NCBI GenBank assembly: GCA_963711035.1
Contig: CAVQCN010000005.1
Coordinates: 124,001 to 188,000 of the forward strand
Source: WHTK01 sp963711035
GTDB lineage: Bacteria > Chloroflexota > Dehalococcoidia > DSTF01 > WHTK01
DNA length: 64,000 bases
Reading direction: 5' to 3'
The notes beneath the pieces were generated by a model. That model saw nothing but the letters and a program-made list of their open reading frames with translations, had not been told where the DNA came from and made no database searches. Within the stretch, counting starts at the first letter, position 1; each line of letters opens with the position of its first letter. Of the stretch, positions 1 through 7,832 are shown piece after piece. A program made the position numbers and the translations under genes.

Positions 1-1
1 C

Positions 2-514
2 CTGCCCGTGCGCCACCTGGAGTCGTCGTCAGGGTTTTCGCCGACGCTGCCGGTCACGGACGGCTACGTACAGTTCTACAGCATCCCGCGCACCTGGAAG
101 CGCATCTGCGAGATGATCGCGCGCCCCGACCTGGCGGACGACCCTGAGCTCAACAATCCGACGAAGCCGGACTCGAAGGAGACGGTCGTCGTCACACTGC
201 TCCAGTGGCTGGACGGCCGCAAGAAGCAGGACGTGATGGAGATGGCCCAGACATACGGCATCTTCTGCTCCGCCGTGAACACGACGGAGGACGTCTTCCG
301 CGACCCGCACGCCCTCGATCGCGGATTCCTGGTCGAGATCGACCACCCGTACACCGGCCCGCTGCGCTATCCCGGCGCGCCGTTCCGCATGATGGAGACG
401 CCGTGGCGCGCCGGCCGAGCGCCGCTGCTGGGCGAGCACACCGCCGAGGTGCTGGCGACGCTGGGATACGGCAACGAGGACGTCGTGCGACTACGAGAGC
501 AGGGGGCGATCTAA
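2..514 (+). CDS. CaiB/BaiF family CoA-transferase, C-terminal part (5' end outside window)
   Basis: Family III CoA-transferases move CoA between carboxylic acids. The frame is open to the left edge, so the GTG at 8 is most likely internal and the gene starts outside the window. What is visible is the C-terminal small-domain region: a GYVQFY strand, an IARPDLADDPE segment typical of the family and a closing LLGEHTAEVLATLGY motif, which normally lies near the end of these proteins. It ends two bases before another CoA-transferase, so the two probably form one operon and perhaps a heteromeric enzyme, as known for benzylsuccinate CoA-transferase. Substrate cannot be read from the sequence. Confidence 0.85.
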   Translation: MPVRHLESSSGFSPTLPVTDGYVQFYSIPRTWKRICEMIARPDLADDPELNNPTKPDSKETVVVTLLQWLDGRKKQDVMEMAQTYGIFCSAVNTTEDVFRDPHALDRGFLVEIDHPYTGPLRYPGAPFRMMETPWRAGRAPLLGEHTAEVLATLGYGNEDVVRLREQGAI

Positions 515-516
515 CG

Positions 517-1809
517 ATGGCAAAGCTACCGCTGGAAGGCGTCCGCATCATCGACATGACCGTCGTCTGGTCGGGTCCATTCGCCGCGTACCTGCTCTGC
601 GACATGGGCGCCGAGGTGATCCGCGTCGAGTCGCTGCAGCGCTGGGACACGCTGATTCGCGGCATGAACCTCTCGATCGACCGGATGCGCGCCCACGGCG
701 CCACGATCCCGCCCGAAGCCGGTCCCTGGGACGTGAGTCGCAACTGGAACACGATGGCGCGCGGCAAGCTGAGCATGACCGCCGACCTCACCCGGCCCGA
801 GGGCCGTGAGGTGTTCTACCGTCTCGCGGCCAGGAGCGACGTCTTCATCGAGAACAACGCCCTCGGCGTCGTCGACAAGCTGGGCATCGACTACGAGACG
901 CTGAAGCAGCACAACCCCGAGCTGATCATGCTCTCGATGCCCGCCTTCGGCCGCACTGGGCCTTACCGCAACTACCGTGGTTACGGCGCCAACATGGAGG
1001 GCGTCATGGGCCACGGCATGCTGCGCGGCTACGCCGACATGGACCCCACGCACAACGCCACGGTGCTGTACTCGGACGCGGCTGCCGGCTCGCTCGGCGC
1101 CTTCGCCGTGCTGACGGCGCTATACCACAAGAAGCGCACCGGCAAGGGGCAGCTCATCGACTTCTCGCAGGCAGAAGCGGTAGCGCAAGCCTACAGCCAG
1201 GCCTACATGGACTACTCGATGAACGGCCGCGTGCAGGGCACCTACGGCAACCGCCACCCGAGCCGCGCGCCGCAGAACGTCTACCGCTGCGCCGGCGAGG
1301 ACGACTGGCTAACGATCTCCTGCGGCAGCGACGCGGAGTTCCGCGCTCTGTGCGGGGTCATCGGCCGACCGGAGCTGGCGGACGACCCGCGCTTCACCGA
1401 CAGCCTCAGCCGCTACCGCAACCAGGACGCCCTCGACGTCGAGATCGGCGCCTGGACGCGCGAGCAGGATCACGTCGACGCGTTCTACGCGCTGCAGGCT
1501 GCCGGCGTTCCCGCGGGGCCGGTGATGACGCCGGACGAGATCTACGCCGACCCCCACCTGCAGGCCCGCGACGTCTGGCAGGACGTGACGCTGAAGATGA
1601 TCGGTACGCACACGTACCTGAAACCGATCATTGGCAAGATGTCGAAGACGCCGCTCGACATCCGCCGGGCAGCTCCCACCCTCGGCCAGGACAACGACTA
1701 CGTCTACAAGGAACTCCTGGGCTACACGGACGCCGAGTACCAGTGGTTCATCGACAACGACCACGCCGGTACCCAGTACGTCATGCAACGCAACCAGCCG
1801 TCCGGCTGA
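517..1809 (+). CDS. CaiB/BaiF family CoA-transferase
   Basis: 430-residue family III CoA-transferase, full length for the family. The ATG at 517 lies two bases after the stop of the preceding CoA-transferase; a longer reading from 205 runs through that gene in the wrong frame and was rejected. The N-terminus (LPLEGVRIIDMTVVWSGPFA, then CDMGAEVIRVE) is the canonical CoA-binding start of the family. The YSDAAAGSLGAF segment places an aspartate where the catalytic Asp forms the mixed anhydride. Residues about 270-400 hold the C-terminal domain with IGRPELADDPRF. It is followed by a strong hairpin shared with the convergent MaoC genes. Substrate unknown; the nearby hydratases and TcuAB pair suggest a small di- or tricarboxylate. 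Confidence 0.9.
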   Translation: MAKLPLEGVRIIDMTVVWSGPFAAYLLCDMGAEVIRVESLQRWDTLIRGMNLSIDRMRAHGATIPPEAGPWDVSRNWNTMARGKLSMTADLTRPEGREVFYRLAARSDVFIENNALGVVDKLGIDYETLKQHNPELIMLSMPAFGRTGPYRNYRGYGANMEGVMGHGMLRGYADMDPTHNATVLYSDAAAGSLGAFAVLTALYHKKRTGKGQLIDFSQAEAVAQAYSQAYMDYSMNGRVQGTYGNRHPSRAPQNVYRCAGEDDWLTISCGSDAEFRALCGVIGRPELADDPRFTDSLSRYRNQDALDVEIGAWTREQDHVDAFYALQAAGVPAGPVMTPDEIYADPHLQARDVWQDVTLKMIGTHTYLKPIIGKMSKTPLDIRRAAPTLGQDNDYVYKELLGYTDAEYQWFIDNDHAGTQYVMQRNQPSG

Positions 1810-1818
1810 CGAACACAA

Positions 1819-1849
1819 AGGCGCCTCGGCCTGCGTGACCGAGGCGCCT
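1819..1849. terminator. Hairpin between convergent genes, likely bidirectional terminator
   Basis: Perfect 11-bp inverted repeat, AGGCGCCTCGG paired with CCGAGGCGCCT around a 9-base loop, lying between the CoA-transferase stop (1809) and the MaoC stop (1875). There is no long T-run on either side, so termination strength is uncertain. Confidence 0.6.
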
Positions 1850-1874
1850 CCTGCTCCTCTGCGAAACGAAATGG

Positions 1875-2339
1875 CTAGCTGCGTGTCGGCAGCGCCACGA
1901 TAGCGTCGCCGGGCGTAGTCTTCTGCCCTGCGTCAGCCTTGGGGCGGCCGTCGTCGTCGGCTTTGCCGCGCTCGGTCCAGATCTCGAGCTCGACGCGGTG
2001 CTCGCCGTCCTCTTCGTACTTGCGCTTCACGGTGCCGCGACAGATGATCTCCTGCCCCGTGAAGTCCATTCCGCGATAGGAGCAGCCGTAGCGCACGATG
2101 CGGCCCGCGTCGCCGACCCAGTCGTGCAGCAGCTGGCCGAGGAAGGCGTTCTTCAGCGCGCCGTGCACGATGATGTCTTGCAGGCCGGTGCTCTTGGCGA
2201 AGCGCTCGTCGTAGTGGATCTGGTAGAAGTCGCCCGAGCCGGCCGCCCAGAAGACGAGCTGCTGCGTGCTGCACTTCTTTACCAGCGGCGGGATCTCCTC
2301 GCCTTCCTTGACGTCGTCCCAGTAAACCTGGTCAGCCAT
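1875..2339 (-). CDS. MaoC-like (R)-hydratase/dehydratase, hot-dog fold
   Basis: 154-residue protein with the MaoC hot-dog pattern. GDFYQIHYDERFAKSTG contains the Asp/His pair of the hydratase-2 motif (D-x4-H), followed by the IIVHGALKNAF helix. Such proteins hydrate 2-enoyl-CoA thioesters. It lies three bases downstream of a second MaoC-type subunit, and the pair looks like the split N- and C-terminal halves of a double hot-dog hydratase acting as a heterodimer. ATG at 2339. The C-terminal 25 residues (KADDDGRPKADAGQK) are polar and probably disordered. Confidence 0.85.
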   Translation of the reverse strand: MADQVYWDDVKEGEEIPPLVKKCSTQQLVFWAAGSGDFYQIHYDERFAKSTGLQDIIVHGALKNAFLGQLLHDWVGDAGRIVRYGCSYRGMDFTGQEIICRGTVKRKYEEDGEHRVELEIWTERGKADDDGRPKADAGQKTTPGDAIVALPTRS

Positions 2340-2342
2340 CGC

Positions 2343-2837
2343 CTAGCCCTCCTTCGCCGGCATCTGCAGGTTGGTGCCGTAGGCTCGCGCCACGACCTCG
2401 CCGTTCTGGTTTGTGTAGGTGGTCTCGCGGCGCGTGATGACCATGGGGCCCATGCTGCCGGAGCGCTGGTCCATGCTGACGATCTTCTGCACCGCCGTCA
2501 GCGTGTCGCCCGCCGCGATCTCGACGCCGGTGTACTCGTACTCGGTGCCGCCGTTGAGGCTGAGCATGCGCCTCTGCCCCGGCGCCTGATTCCCGGGACC
2601 GCTCGGCGCGTTGTTCGGTGAATAGACGGCCGTGCCCAGATACCCCGGCGGCGCGATCAGGCCGCGATGCCCATTGCCGCGCGCATAGGCTTCGTCATAG
2701 AAGACGAGGTCCGTGTGCCCGACGGCGCGGGCGAACATGCGGATGCCGGTCTTGTCGACTTCATAGACGGCGGGCTTGCCCTCGACGCCGATCATGGCCC
2801 GCATCTCGTCCGTGATCAGCGACTCTTCCTGCGTCAT
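2343..2837 (-). CDS. MaoC N-terminal / FAS1-like dehydratase domain protein
   Basis: 164-residue single hot-dog domain resembling the N-terminal half of fungal-type double hot-dog dehydratases. The segment MFARAVGHTDLVFYDEAYARG followed by LIAPPGYLGTAVYSP is characteristic. This half usually lacks the catalytic Asp/His pair and serves as structural partner to the MaoC subunit encoded next (gap of three bases). Together they probably hydrate an unsaturated acyl-CoA. The ATG at 2837 is preceded by a GAGGA-type ribosome binding site. Probably the first gene of the two-gene unit. Confidence 0.8.
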   Translation of the reverse strand: MTQEESLITDEMRAMIGVEGKPAVYEVDKTGIRMFARAVGHTDLVFYDEAYARGNGHRGLIAPPGYLGTAVYSPNNAPSGPGNQAPGQRRMLSLNGGTEYEYTGVEIAAGDTLTAVQKIVSMDQRSGSMGPMVITRRETTYTNQNGEVVARAYGTNLQMPAKEG

Positions 2838-2909
2838 TCCGTCCTCCTCTGCTTGAATCCGGCGCCATAGTACGCCACGCGGTGTCGAAGTGCAGCGATC
2901 ATGTGCTCG

Positions 2910-4055
2910 TCAGGCGCTGGCATGCGCTGCCGCGTGACGGGCGCGTTCGATCTGGTACCGGATCAGGGCCGCGTAGCGATAGACAACGTGCGCGAACTTG
3001 CCGTACGGGATCGTCAGGTAGAGCGCCGCGACGACGCCCAAGTGCACCGAAAGCAGCGTCCCCATGATCGCCGACTGCCGCATGACCAGCAGCAGCAGGC
3101 CCGTCAGGCTGGTGAGCAGCAGCATCACGAGGAAGACGTGATCGATGGCGAGCATGCGCTCATAGGCCGGCGCCGAGTCCGCCTTCGACTTGAGCCACAG
3201 CAGCCCGACGACGCCCAGGGCGATCATCACGCCGCCGATGACGCCGAGCACCACGGGCCAGCTCGTGTAGCCGTAGGGCGACTCGCGGTTGAGGAAGTTG
3301 TGGTAGAGCGCCGCCACGCAAGTCGAGGCGAAGGCGAAGAGGAAGCCGTAGAACACGAGGTGGTGCGACCAGCGTCGCGCGCTCGACGTGCGCCAGTCGG
3401 GGTAGAAGCACCCACCCGCGTCGCCGCCTTTCATGTACTCGAGGCCGAAGGCGTCCCGCGTCGCCTTGGCGAACGACTTGCCGTCGAACAACTCTCCGAG
3501 GCGCGCGCCGGTACTGCGCCAGAAGCGCATGCCGCCGATCAGCAGCGCACCGGCGCCGTAGATCGACAGCAGCATCGCCGGGACGACCATGGCGTAATAG
3601 GGGATGACATCGTAGAAGGCGCCCGAGGCCGTATTCGCTTTGAACAGGACGTCGGAGCCCTGCACGAGGAGCACGGAGCCGAAGATCAGCGCCACGAAGA
3701 AGCCGACCGTGAGTGAGACGGCGCCGCGGTTGCCCTGGAAGAGGCGCGTCAGCAGGCTACCCCACGTGAAGTCGCGGTAGGTCTCGACCCGCAGCTCGGA
3801 GAGCACTTCGGGGATGTTGATTTTGAAGTCGTGCGGCGGCGCGTACTGGCAGGCGTAGTAGCAGGCGCGGCACTCGAAGCAGAGGTTCGCCATGTAGATA
3901 AGGTCTTCGGCGTTGAAGGTACGGCGGCTTTCCATGGCAGGAAAGACGGCGCAGTAGCCTTCGCAGTAGCGACAGGCGTTGCAGATCGTCATCTGCCGTT
4001 CGGCTTCGTTGATCAGGTCAGACGAGGGCACTCTTGGCCGCCTCCCTTCCGGCAA
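2910..4055 (-). CDS. tcuB: TcuB/CitB-like iron-sulfur membrane electron-transfer protein
   Basis: 381 residues, the length expected for TcuB, which reoxidises the FAD of TcuA and passes electrons to the quinone pool. Two complete CxxCxxCxxxC clusters are visible, Cys25/28/31/35 and Cys59/62/65/69, enough for two [4Fe-4S] centres. About six hydrophobic helices follow from residue 110, with conserved histidines in RRWSHHLVFYGF, IDHVFL and LSVHLG that could bind heme. The start overlaps the end of the TcuA gene by 38 bp, so the two are translationally coupled. Role is inferred from the Salmonella tricarballylate system; the actual substrate here is unknown. Confidence 0.85.
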   Translation of the reverse strand: MPEGRRPRVPSSDLINEAERQMTICNACRYCEGYCAVFPAMESRRTFNAEDLIYMANLCFECRACYYACQYAPPHDFKINIPEVLSELRVETYRDFTWGSLLTRLFQGNRGAVSLTVGFFVALIFGSVLLVQGSDVLFKANTASGAFYDVIPYYAMVVPAMLLSIYGAGALLIGGMRFWRSTGARLGELFDGKSFAKATRDAFGLEYMKGGDAGGCFYPDWRTSSARRWSHHLVFYGFLFAFASTCVAALYHNFLNRESPYGYTSWPVVLGVIGGVMIALGVVGLLWLKSKADSAPAYERMLAIDHVFLVMLLLTSLTGLLLLVMRQSAIMGTLLSVHLGVVAALYLTIPYGKFAHVVYRYAALIRYQIERARHAAAHASA

Positions 4056-5415
4056 TGCGTCCCCAGACGCTGCCGATCGTCATGCCGAAGCCGGCCATGT
4101 AGCCGCGCCCCAGAATGTTGCCCGACATTACCTCGCCCGCCGCGAACAGGTTCGGCATCGGGCTGCCTCCTTCGGAGAGCACGTGCGCCTCGCGGTTCAC
4201 GCCGAGGCCATAGTAGGTGAAGGTGATACCCGGCCGTAGCGGGTAGGCGATGAAGGGCGGCTCCTCAATCTTGACGGCCCAGTGGCTCTTGGCCGGCTCC
4301 AGGCCCTCGGTGTGGCAGTCGTCCAGCTTCGTAGGGTCGAAGGTGCCGGGCTTCACCGCCGCGTTGTACTCGGCGATGGTCTGCTCGACGACCTCCGGGT
4401 CGAGGTCGAAGGCGAGCGCCATGTCGTGGATCGTGTTGAACTGCATCGCCGGGAAGGCCGAGGGCATGAATTCGGACGCCATGCGCGAATCGACCACCGA
4501 GTAGGCGATCTGGTCGTCCTCGCGGGCGATGAGGCCGCCCCAGACGGCGTAGCGCTTGGGCCAGATGTCAAAGCCCTCGTCGGAGAAGCGCTTGCCGTAC
4601 TTATTGAGCACGATGCCGAACGGCACCGTATCGAGGCGCGTGACGATCCCGCCGTCGAACTGCGGCCCGCGCGCGTCGACGGCGACGGCGTGGAACTCGC
4701 GCTCGTTGCCGACCGCTTTGGCGCCGTGATCGAGGAGCACGCGCAGCATGCGGCCGCGGTTGAAGGGCGTGCCCCGGATGGCGAAGTTCTGGGCCGCGTC
4801 GCCCCAGTACAACCCCAGCCAGTCCAGGTTCGCCTCGAAGCCGCCGGACGCTACCACGATCGCCTTCGCCTGCACCTCCTGGCGCCCGCCCGACCTCTCG
4901 ACGAACAACGAATGCGGGTGCTGCACGCCATCTCGCAGCTCGAGGTCCGTAACCTCGGAGTCGTAGACCACGTCGACGCCCATGCGGGCGCAGGTTGCGT
5001 AGTAGCCATTGAGCAGCGCCTTGCCGCCGCCCAGGAAGAAGGCGTTGGTGCGCGAGAGCTGCAGCGTGCCGCTGAGGGCGCCCTGCCAATGCACGCCGTG
5101 GCTGGGCATCCACTCGCCCAGGTCTTCGGAGGAGCGGATCGTGAAACGGGCCAGGTCTTCATCGGTCTCGCCGCCCGTGACCTGCAAGAGGTCGCGGAAG
5201 AACTCGTCCTCATCGTAGGTGCCGCTCAGGCGCCCGACGGGACCGATGTGCATGTGACGCACGTTCCGCGTGTGACGGCTGTTGCCGCCGCGCTGCCACT
5301 CCGGCGCCGCCTCGATGATCAGGACGCTAGCGCCGGCGTCTCGCGCCTCCATCGCGGCGCAGAGGGCAGCGTTGCCGCCACCGACCACGACAACGTCGTA
5401 GACCGGGTTCATCAT
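4018..5415 (-). CDS. tcuA: FAD-dependent tricarballylate dehydrogenase-like protein (TcuA)
   Basis: 465-residue flavoprotein of the succinate dehydrogenase/fumarate reductase flavoprotein superfamily. The N-terminal VVVGGGNAALCAA dinucleotide-binding motif is in place, GGNSRHTRN follows near residue 43, and the C-terminal AAGEVMSGNILGRGYMAG closes the FAD site. This is the TcuA arrangement, which oxidises tricarballylate to cis-aconitate in Salmonella. The overlapping TcuB gene supplies the electron acceptor. The nearby CoA-transferases and MaoC pair suggest the product may be CoA-activated and hydrated, which is not part of the known Tcu pathway. Probably transcribed from the divergent region 5416-5560. 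Confidence 0.85.
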   Translation of the reverse strand: MMNPVYDVVVVGGGNAALCAAMEARDAGASVLIIEAAPEWQRGGNSRHTRNVRHMHIGPVGRLSGTYDEDEFFRDLLQVTGGETDEDLARFTIRSSEDLGEWMPSHGVHWQGALSGTLQLSRTNAFFLGGGKALLNGYYATCARMGVDVVYDSEVTDLELRDGVQHPHSLFVERSGGRQEVQAKAIVVASGGFEANLDWLGLYWGDAAQNFAIRGTPFNRGRMLRVLLDHGAKAVGNEREFHAVAVDARGPQFDGGIVTRLDTVPFGIVLNKYGKRFSDEGFDIWPKRYAVWGGLIAREDDQIAYSVVDSRMASEFMPSAFPAMQFNTIHDMALAFDLDPEVVEQTIAEYNAAVKPGTFDPTKLDDCHTEGLEPAKSHWAVKIEEPPFIAYPLRPGITFTYYGLGVNREAHVLSEGGSPMPNLFAAGEVMSGNILGRGYMAGFGMTIGSVWGRIAGREAAKSALV

Positions 5416-5510
5416 GGGAAGTGCTGCTCGGCGCGAGAACGGCTCATGTCAGACATGCTTGCTGGATAGTAGCTACGCATCCGCGCCAGGGCAAATCTGG
5501 GCTGCGGCGC

Positions 5511-5538
5511 TTGAGTTTATCGACACGGTGGAGATAAT
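5511..5538 (+). promoter_or_regulatory. Candidate sigma-70 promoter for the 5561 gene
   Basis: TTGAGT at 5511-5516 and GATAAT at 5533-5538 with a 16-base spacer. The predicted start near 5545 leaves room for the ribosome binding site AGAGGAGGA just before the ATG at 5561. Confidence 0.5.
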
Positions 5539-5560
5539 CAAGCGCAGCAGAGGAGGAAGC

Positions 5561-6046
5561 ATGTCAGAAGCACAACGACCGCCCGCACCACCCCCACCAC
5601 CGCCAGTTACCGACGTCAAGCTCACAGACGACATTATCGAGGCCGTCAACGGCGCCTACGACGCCGGCGCGCCGCCGCTCGTCGCCTACGTCGACGAGGA
5701 AGGACAGCCCAGCCTCTCGATCCGCGGCAGCTGCCACGTCCACAGCGACCACCAGCTCGCCCTGTGGGTGCGCAACCGCCAGGGCGGCCTGCTCAAGGCG
5801 CTGCAGAAGAACCCACGCATCAGCGTTATGGTCCGCATCGCCGAGACGCGGACGACGCTGAACTTCCGCACCGTCGGCACGGTGGACGAGTCCGAAGCCG
5901 GCCGCGAGAAGGTATACACGGAGATGCACGCCAACGAGCAGAAGGCCGACTCGGAGAAGAAGGGCGCAGCCCTTGTGCTCGAAATCGAGCGCCTCGAGGG
6001 CCGCACGCCGGCCGGCGCCTACCGCATGGTGAAGGGCGGCGCGTAG
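5561..6046 (+). CDS. Pyridoxamine 5'-phosphate oxidase-fold (split-barrel flavin) protein
   Basis: 161 residues from the ATG at 5561, which has a strong AGAGGAGGA ribosome binding site; a start at 5414 would read through non-coding sequence. The N-terminus is a proline run (RPPAPPPPPPPV). The core DEEGQPSLSIRGSCHVHSDHQLALWVRNRQGGLLKALQKNPRISVM is typical of the flavin/F420-binding split barrel. The C-terminal LEIERLEGRTPAGAYRM matches general stress protein-like members. It could bind FMN, F420 or heme; substrate unknown. Single-gene unit with its own promoter. Confidence 0.75.
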   Translation: MSEAQRPPAPPPPPPVTDVKLTDDIIEAVNGAYDAGAPPLVAYVDEEGQPSLSIRGSCHVHSDHQLALWVRNRQGGLLKALQKNPRISVMVRIAETRTTLNFRTVGTVDESEAGREKVYTEMHANEQKADSEKKGAALVLEIERLEGRTPAGAYRMVKGGA

Positions 6047-6070
6047 CAGGCAACTGCCGGCCTTCAGCAA

Positions 6071-6102
6071 GAGCGGGCGAGGCCAGAAAGGCTCGCCCGC
6101 TC
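6071..6102. terminator. GC-rich hairpin between convergent genes
   Basis: Perfect 11-bp inverted repeat GAGCGGGCGAG / CTCGCCCGCTC with a 10-base loop, between the oxidase stop at 6046 and the chrA stop at 6109. No clear T-tract. Confidence 0.55.
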
Positions 6103-6108
6103 CGCCTT

Positions 6109-7350
6109 CTAGGAGACGGCGCTCACCACTTCAGCTGCGGCTGCGGCAAAGACGACGACCATCCAGGGCGGCAGCTTCCAGAACGCCAGTAGGCCAAACG
6201 TTGCCACGACGATGGCGAAGTCGGAGGCCTTTCCAACTGCGCTGGTCCACACCGGCTGGTAGAGCGCCGCGAGCAGCAACCCGACGACGCCTGCATTGAC
6301 GCCTCGCAAGGCGGCCTGGAAGCCGGGATGATGTCGCCAGGCACTCCAGAGGGGCAGTCCGCCAAAAATCAGCAGAAACGATGGCAAGAAGATGCCGGTC
6401 AGCGCGATCGTTGCGCCGGCTACGCCCGACGGACTGGGCTTCGTGACCGCACCCAGATAGGCCGAGAACGTGAACAGCGGCCCAGGCACGGCCTGTGCGG
6501 CCCCGTAGCCGGCCAGGAAGTCGTCTCGCGTCACCCAGCCCGGCGTCACCACCGCTCGGTCGAGCAAAGGCAAGACGACGTGGCCACCGCCGAACACGAG
6601 CGCTCCAGAACGGTAGAAGGCATCGAAGAGACGCAGGCCCTGGCTGTCGGCCAGGCTGGAAAGCAACGGCAACGCGCCCAGCAGGAGGAAGAACACCGCC
6701 AGGCAAGCAATCGCCGCGTTGCGGCCAACCGGCGCCTTGATGTGCGCGTCTGGTGGGGACGCAACGTTATGAAACAACCTCCAGCCTATGAGCCCTGCCG
6801 TGACGATCACCACGACCTGTGCGATGGCGGTCTGCCAGCTCAGCATGGCGATGGCCGCGAGAATCGCAATCGTCGCGCGCTCTTTGTCGGGCGCCAACGT
6901 ACGCGCCATGCTCCAGACGGCGAGCGCGACGATTGCCACTGCCGCGAGCATGAGGCCGTGCAGCCAGTGCTGGTTCTGGACGTTGCCGATCTGCCTGACG
7001 CCGAAGCCGAAGGCAGTCAGTGCAATCGCCGAAGGTATCGTGAAACCCAGCCATGCCATGAGACCGCCGAGGTAGCCCGCCCGCAGGAGGCCCACCGCGA
7101 TGCCGGTCTGGCTGCTCGCCGGGCCCGGCAACGCCTGCGCGATCCCTACAACCTCGGCGTAGGCCTCCTCGGTGATCCACTTGCGCCGTACGACGTACTC
7201 GTTGTGGAAGTAGCCTAGGTGCGCGATGGGACCGCCAAACGAAGTTAAACCCAGCTTCGTGGTGACGATGAGGACTTCGAGGGCGCTACCCTGTTGCCTG
7301 CCCTCACCAACAGGTGATGGCTCCCCGTCCAGCCCGGCATCATCTGTCAC
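6109..7350 (-). CDS. chrA: ChrA chromate efflux family transporter (two-domain form)
   Basis: 413 residues, the long-chain form with two CHR domains and about 10-12 membrane helices. The first domain carries LTSFGGPIAHLGYFHNEYV and an LPGPASSQTGI segment. The second repeats the pattern as LVFGGGHVVLPLLD and QAVPGPLFTFSAYLGA. ChrA exports chromate by proton-coupled antiport in characterised members; sulfate-related roles are also proposed. A PadR-type repressor lies 57 bp upstream on the same strand, so expression is probably regulated together with padR. Confidence 0.9.
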   Translation of the reverse strand: MTDDAGLDGEPSPVGEGRQQGSALEVLIVTTKLGLTSFGGPIAHLGYFHNEYVVRRKWITEEAYAEVVGIAQALPGPASSQTGIAVGLLRAGYLGGLMAWLGFTIPSAIALTAFGFGVRQIGNVQNQHWLHGLMLAAVAIVALAVWSMARTLAPDKERATIAILAAIAMLSWQTAIAQVVVIVTAGLIGWRLFHNVASPPDAHIKAPVGRNAAIACLAVFFLLLGALPLLSSLADSQGLRLFDAFYRSGALVFGGGHVVLPLLDRAVVTPGWVTRDDFLAGYGAAQAVPGPLFTFSAYLGAVTKPSPSGVAGATIALTGIFLPSFLLIFGGLPLWSAWRHHPGFQAALRGVNAGVVGLLLAALYQPVWTSAVGKASDFAIVVATFGLLAFWKLPPWMVVVFAAAAAEVVSAVS

Positions 7351-7407
7351 AGCGAACCCTTCCTTCGCGGGTGCATTGCCCGTGCTACCTCGCCTGCCAA
7401 ACGCCGG

Positions 7408-7722
7408 CTACTCCAGCACCTCGTCCACCAACTCACGAATGCGATCGCGCGCCTTCGCCAGAGCATCGCGCCCCTGTCCGGTAATCGTGTAGTACTTGCG
7501 GATTTTCCCCTCGACGTTGCGCTCGTCCTTCACGAGATAGCCTGCTGCCTCGAGGCTGTGGAGGATCGGGTAGAGCGTCCCAGGGCTCAGGACGTACCCG
7601 TGGCGGCCCAGCTCCTCGATCATCTCCATCCCATAGATGGGCTCCTCGGCGGCGTGATGCAGGATGTGAACCCGGATGAACCCCAGGAAGAAATCCCGCG
7701 TCAGCCTCTCGCCACGCGGCAT
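7408..7722 (-). CDS. PadR family transcriptional regulator
   Basis: 104-residue single-domain PadR regulator. The winged helix is clear: ILHHAAEEPIYGMEMIEEL, the recognition helix YVLSPGTLYPILHSLEAAGYL, then the wing DERNVEGKIRKYYTIT and a C-terminal dimerisation helix. It precedes chrA in the same orientation, an arrangement also seen in other bacteria, and probably represses the padR-chrA unit. The ATG at 7722 lies downstream of a good promoter with palindromic DNA between promoter and start. Confidence 0.88.
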   Translation of the reverse strand: MPRGERLTRDFFLGFIRVHILHHAAEEPIYGMEMIEELGRHGYVLSPGTLYPILHSLEAAGYLVKDERNVEGKIRKYYTITGQGRDALAKARDRIRELVDEVLE

Positions 7723-7756
7723 TTCAAGACCTCTGCGGGGCGCCTAGCCGCTGCTG

Positions 7757-7818
7757 TATCGCGATATCGCAGATCGACATTGCGCCCCGATAGTAGACCG
7801 GCCGAGGTCTATCGACAA
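7757..7818 (-). promoter_or_regulatory. padR-chrA promoter with palindromic operator candidate
   Basis: Minus-strand -35 TTGTCG (7818-7813) and -10 TACTAT (7795-7790) with exactly 17 bases between. Downstream, near the predicted start site, lie two overlapping palindromes, TATCGCGATA (7757-7766) and GCGATATCGC (7761-7770). A dimeric PadR protein bound here would block transcription. That PadR binds this site is inference. Confidence 0.55.
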
Positions 7819-7832
7819 GACCTCAACGTGCC

